Positions 61,285 through 64,000 of a DNA stretch of 64,000 bases are shown one piece after another. The stretch lies in NCBI GenBank assembly GCA_016699675.1, contig CP064985.1, forward strand, positions 1,922,001-1,986,000, in the 5' to 3' direction. The notes under the pieces are model-generated. The model worked only from the letters and a program-made list of their open reading frames with translations. It was not told where the DNA came from and did no database searches. The stretch's first letter is position 1, and every line of letters begins with the position of its first letter. Made by a program: the position numbers and the translations under genes. Source of the DNA: Austwickia sp. Lineage in GTDB: Bacteria; Actinomycetota; Actinomycetes; Actinomycetales; Dermatophilaceae.

Positions 61285-62324
61285 CAGCGGGGACCCCCGG
61301 CGCGGGCGCCCTCGACGTACCGCAGGTCCGGCTGGTCGTCCCACTGCAGCCGCGCGATGGCGTCCAGCACCCGCTCCACCCCAGGCAGGTGCACGTGCTC
61401 GAGTTTCGGTGGGGGATAGGGGATGTCGAGGCCCGCCACTCGCAGCACCGGCGCCGCCAGCGCGTGGAACGCCCGCTCCTGCACCCGCGCCGCGATCTCC
61501 GCGCCCACCCCGGCGAACCCCTGCGCCTCCTGCACCACCACGCAGCGCCCGGTGCGCCGCACGGAGTCCACCACGGTCGCGTCGTCGTACGGGGTGATCG
61601 TGCGCAGGTCCACGACCTCGACGGACCAACCCTCGTCCACGGCGGCCTCGGCCGCCTCCAGCGCGACCGGCAGCGACGGCCCGTACGCCACCAGCGTCAC
61701 GTCATCCCCACGGCGCCGCACCGCCGCCCGCCCCGGCGGCAGCAGGTCCTGGCGGACCGCGAGGTCCTTCAGGTCGGTCTCTGCCTTCGACCAATACAGC
61801 CGTTTCGGCTCCAAAAAGACGACCGGATCGGGGGAATTGATCGCGGCGCGTAACAGCACGTACGCGTCCTCGACCGTCCCGGGGGTGTAGACCTGCAGGC
61901 CCGGGGTGTGCGCGTAGTACGCCTCCGACGAATCGCAGTGGTGCTCGACCCCGCCGATCCCGCCGGCGTAGGGCACCCGGATCACCATCGGCATCGACAG
62001 CCGCCCGCGGGTGCGATTGCGCATCTTCGCCACGTGCGAGGTGATCTGCTCGAACGCCGGATAGGCGAACGCGTCGAACTGCATCTCCACCACGGGCCGC
62101 AGCCCGGCCATGCACATCCCGATCGCGAACCCGACGATCCCGGACTCGGCCAGCGGCGTGTCGAAGCACCGGTCGTCGCCCAGGTCGCGGGCGATCCCGT
62201 CGGTGATCCGGAACACCCCGCCGGCCACGCCGACGTCCTCGCCAAAGACCGAGACGGTGTCGTCGGCAGCGAGCGCGTCGCGCAGCGCCTGGTTGAGCGC
62301 CGCCGCAAAGGTCACCTGCGCCAT
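61284..62324 (-). CDS. 2-oxo acid dehydrogenase E1 beta subunit
   Basis: 346 residues of the transketolase-like beta subunit (pyridine-binding and C-terminal domains) of a heterotetrameric E1. Signatures: TFAAALNQALRDALAADDTV, VFGEDVGVAGGVFRIT, FDTPLAESGIVGFAIGMCMA (cofactor-activating Glu), EMQFDAFAYPAFEQI, HHCDSSEAYYAHTPGLQV and VVDLRTITPYD. These match the BkdA2/AcoB/PdhB type that acts with a separate alpha subunit. ATG 62324; only a few bases separate it from the E1alpha stop at 62326, and it overlaps E2 by one base. Acts in the cytosolic multienzyme complex. Confidence 0.95.
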   Translation of the reverse strand: MAQVTFAAALNQALRDALAADDTVSVFGEDVGVAGGVFRITDGIARDLGDDRCFDTPLAESGIVGFAIGMCMAGLRPVVEMQFDAFAYPAFEQITSHVAKMRNRTRGRLSMPMVIRVPYAGGIGGVEHHCDSSEAYYAHTPGLQVYTPGTVEDAYVLLRAAINSPDPVVFLEPKRLYWSKAETDLKDLAVRQDLLPPGRAAVRRRGDDVTLVAYGPSLPVALEAAEAAVDEGWSVEVVDLRTITPYDDATVVDSVRRTGRCVVVQEAQGFAGVGAEIAARVQERAFHALAAPVLRVAGLDIPYPPPKLEHVHLPGVERVLDAIARLQWDDQPDLRYVEGARAGGPR

Positions 62325-62325
62325 G

Positions 62326-63624
62326 TCAGTGCCCCTTCCGTACGTCGCCGCTGCGCGGCGCAGGGGGTACGTCGTCGCCCGCGCCACCCGAGCCCAATTC
62401 CGGCGCCTCGGCGGCGATCTCGGCCAGCACCATCGCCCGCTGCTCGGCCAGCTGCGGGGTCAGCGCCGCGTACACGTGGTCGAACATCGCCGCCGGCTCC
62501 ACCGGCGGGTCCTCGTTCATCCGATCCCGCAGCGCCGCCGCCGCGGCCTCGCCCTCGGCCGTGATCGCCTCGATCGCCGCGTCGTCGAGCCGACCGATCG
62601 CGCGCAGGTAGGCCTCCAGCCGCACGACGGGGTCGCGCCCGCTCCACTCCTGCACCTCATCCGCGGTGCGGTAGCGCGTGGCGTCGTCGGCGTTCGTGTG
62701 CGCCTCCATCCGGTACGTGTGCAGCTCCACCAGCACCGGGCCCTTGCCCGACCGCGCCCAGTCGACCGCCTTGCCGACCACCGCCAGGACCGCGAGCGCG
62801 TCGTTGCCGTCGACCTGCTCGCACACGACGCCGTACCCGATGCCCTTGTACGCCAGGCTCGGTGCCGCGGTCTGCTTGGAGAGCGGCACGGAGATGGCCC
62901 AGCCGTTGTTCTGCACCACGAAGACGACTGGCGCCTTGAAGACGGCGGCGAAGTTCAGCGCCTCGTGGAAGTCGCCCTCACTGGTCGCGCCGTCGCCGAT
63001 GAACGCCAGCGCCACCCGGTCGCGGCCCTGCCGCGCCTCGCCGTACGCGACGCCCGCCGCGTGCAGCAGCTGCGTCGACAGGGGTGTGCACTGCGGGGCG
63101 GTGTACGTCGCCGCGGGGTCGTAGCCGCAGTGCTGGTCGCCGCGCAGCAGGGTGAGCACCTCGACCGGGTCGATGCCGCGGGAGACGAGGGCGACGGAGT
63201 CGCGGTACGTCGGGAAGAACCAGTCGTCGGCGCGGATGCTGAGCACCGACCCGACCTGGCAGGCTTCCTGGCCGCGGGAGCTGGGGTAGACCGCCAGCCG
63301 ACCCTGCTTGGTCAGCGCCGTGGCCTGGGTGTCGAAGCGCCGGCCCAGCACCATGCGGCGGTAACACTCCAGCGCCAGGTCGTCGGAGGGCGCCGTGTAG
63401 TCGTCGGTGTTGGGGGCGACCCGCTCGCCCTGCTCGTCGAGGAAGCGCACCGGCTCGGGAGCGGGGATCAGCCCGGCCTGGAACGGCGGGTGCGCCTCGT
63501 CGTGGGTGACGGCCTGGGCCGCCGCCTTGGCGGCGCGGGCGTTCGCGGCCGCGCGCTTGCTGGCCGGGGCGCGCTTGCTCGGCGCGGACGCCGCTGCCGT
63601 CTTCTTCGCGGGGGTGCTCACCAT
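62326..63624 (-). CDS. 2-oxo acid dehydrogenase E1 alpha subunit
   Basis: Thiamine-diphosphate subunit that decarboxylates branched-chain 2-oxo acids or pyruvate. 432 residues. TPP motif FIGDGATSEGDFHEALNFAA (GDG...N), YPSSRGQEACQVGSVLSI, the loop GYGVVCEQVDGNDALAVLAV and ELHTYRMEAHTNADDATRYR are all present. The N-terminal 40 residues are Lys/Ala-rich (KKTAAASAPSKRAPASKRAA), like histone-tail-type extensions in actinobacterial proteins. ATG 63624 has AGGAAGG upstream. First gene of the E1alpha-E1beta-E2 operon; the divergent Lrp/AsnC regulator suggests branched-chain amino-acid control (BkdR-like). Confidence 0.95.
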   Translation of the reverse strand: MVSTPAKKTAAASAPSKRAPASKRAAANARAAKAAAQAVTHDEAHPPFQAGLIPAPEPVRFLDEQGERVAPNTDDYTAPSDDLALECYRRMVLGRRFDTQATALTKQGRLAVYPSSRGQEACQVGSVLSIRADDWFFPTYRDSVALVSRGIDPVEVLTLLRGDQHCGYDPAATYTAPQCTPLSTQLLHAAGVAYGEARQGRDRVALAFIGDGATSEGDFHEALNFAAVFKAPVVFVVQNNGWAISVPLSKQTAAPSLAYKGIGYGVVCEQVDGNDALAVLAVVGKAVDWARSGKGPVLVELHTYRMEAHTNADDATRYRTADEVQEWSGRDPVVRLEAYLRAIGRLDDAAIEAITAEGEAAAAALRDRMNEDPPVEPAAMFDHVYAALTPQLAEQRAMVLAEIAAEAPELGSGGAGDDVPPAPRSGDVRKGH

Positions 63625-63798
63625 CGAGACGCCTTCCTGTCCGCGCGCGGCCGGGGCCGGGTGCCGGGCGCTGAGGTGTCCGGGGCGGCGAGCGGTGCGG
63701 CGGGGTCCGGGGGATCGGTGGTCTTGATGGTGGCGCGGATCGTACGCTCGGCTCAAGCAAACCCGGGAACGCGAGACAACTGGACCTCAGGAGGGCGG

Positions 63799-64000
63799 AT
63801 GCGCGACCAGTCGTCGCCACCGCAGGTGCTGGACGCGACGGACCGGGCGATCGTCGCGGCGCTCGTGGACGACGGGCGGCTGTCCATGCGCGCCCTGGCC
63901 GAGCGGCTGCACATCAGCCGGGCCAACGCCTACGCCCGATTGGACCGCCTCCTGGAGGCCGGGGTGATCAACGGCTTCGCGGCGCGGGTGGCCCACGAGA
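63799..64000 (+). CDS. Lrp/AsnC-family regulator (partial, C-terminus beyond window)
   Basis: 67 codons of the N-terminal winged helix: LDATDRAIVAALVDDGRLSM, RALAERLHISRANAYARLDR (recognition helix) and LEAGVINGFAARV. The RAM ligand-binding domain lies beyond the window. GGAGGG is six bases upstream of ATG 63799. It is divergent from the 2-oxo acid dehydrogenase operon across 174 bases, the classic arrangement of BkdR with bkd genes. It probably responds to branched-chain amino acids or their oxo acids. Confidence 0.9.
   Translation, partial: MRDQSSPPQVLDATDRAIVAALVDDGRLSMRALAERLHISRANAYARLDRLLEAGVINGFAARVAHE

Overview
The window is very GC-rich chromosomal DNA from an actinomycete, most likely a member of the Micrococcales. 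The evidence is the tightly packed genes with GTGA/ATGA overlaps, a PknG-type kinase with rubredoxin and TPR regions, a pyruvate phosphate dikinase, a histidine ammonia-lyase with a Cys-Ser-Gly centre, and DnaA-box-like TTGTCCACA words of actinobacterial type. The genus cannot be fixed from sequence reading alone. I see no rRNA, tRNA, CRISPR array, transposase or prophage.

Layout. Bases 1-5554 (minus) hold cydA-cydB-cydD-cydC, the cytochrome bd oxidase and its assembly exporter; cydC runs off the edge. Arginine deiminase and a small methyltransferase follow at 5999-8006 (plus). Bases 8110-21799 (minus) hold one long operon-like block: TelA-family protein, a hypothetical protein with a poly-Ala tract, a CbbX-type AAA ATPase, a four-helix membrane protein, an unusual 47-residue ORF, a helical protein, PknG-like kinase, PP2C phosphatase, vWA protein and FHA protein. 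Kinase, phosphatase and FHA reader all carry similar short zinc ribbons, so this reads as a phospho-signalling module tied to TelA and an AAA machine. A small helical protein and a secreted-substrate-like alpha/beta hydrolase start divergently from telA.

Bases 23884-28773 hold a lipoprotein, an AI-2E-type transporter, a hypothetical gene behind a strongly structured leader, a CBS protein, and a Cys-rich regulator divergent to a metal-motif DUF2249 protein. Bases 28826-33128 are an MMPL exporter with its two-component pair. Next come a PQQ-repeat protein, an M18 aminopeptidase, a Uma2-type protein, ppdK, a HAD phosphatase, a holin-like membrane protein, a lipoprotein, a quinone reductase and mobA. 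Bases 46624-51212 hold an IclR regulator, small genes, a GT-C-like protein and hutH. Bases 51244-54418 are a possible glycosylation set (GT-C-like protein, GtrA, GT2), with a distant paralogue of the first protein at 57505-59340. The window closes with a branched-chain/2-oxo acid dehydrogenase operon (E1alpha-E1beta-E2, minus) and a divergent Lrp/AsnC regulator.

The most striking signal is a dispersed palindromic element of about 60-75 bp. Its centre is GGTGCCATGGCACC, its arms are GACCGTTCGTGACC / GGTCACGAACGGTC, and usually it has a TTATCCACA-like word on one side. There are eight copies. Five lie inside genes (FHA, PP2C twice, AAA, E2), always in the same reading frame and always in Pro/Ala-rich linkers, where they encode a GAMAP...QVTNG peptide. 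This behaviour resembles the Rickettsia palindromic elements. A second, unrelated palindromic element (TGAGGCGCCTCA ends) occurs twice between genes beside tandem repeats. The word GTAC also appears favoured, even where it forces the rare valine codon GTA.
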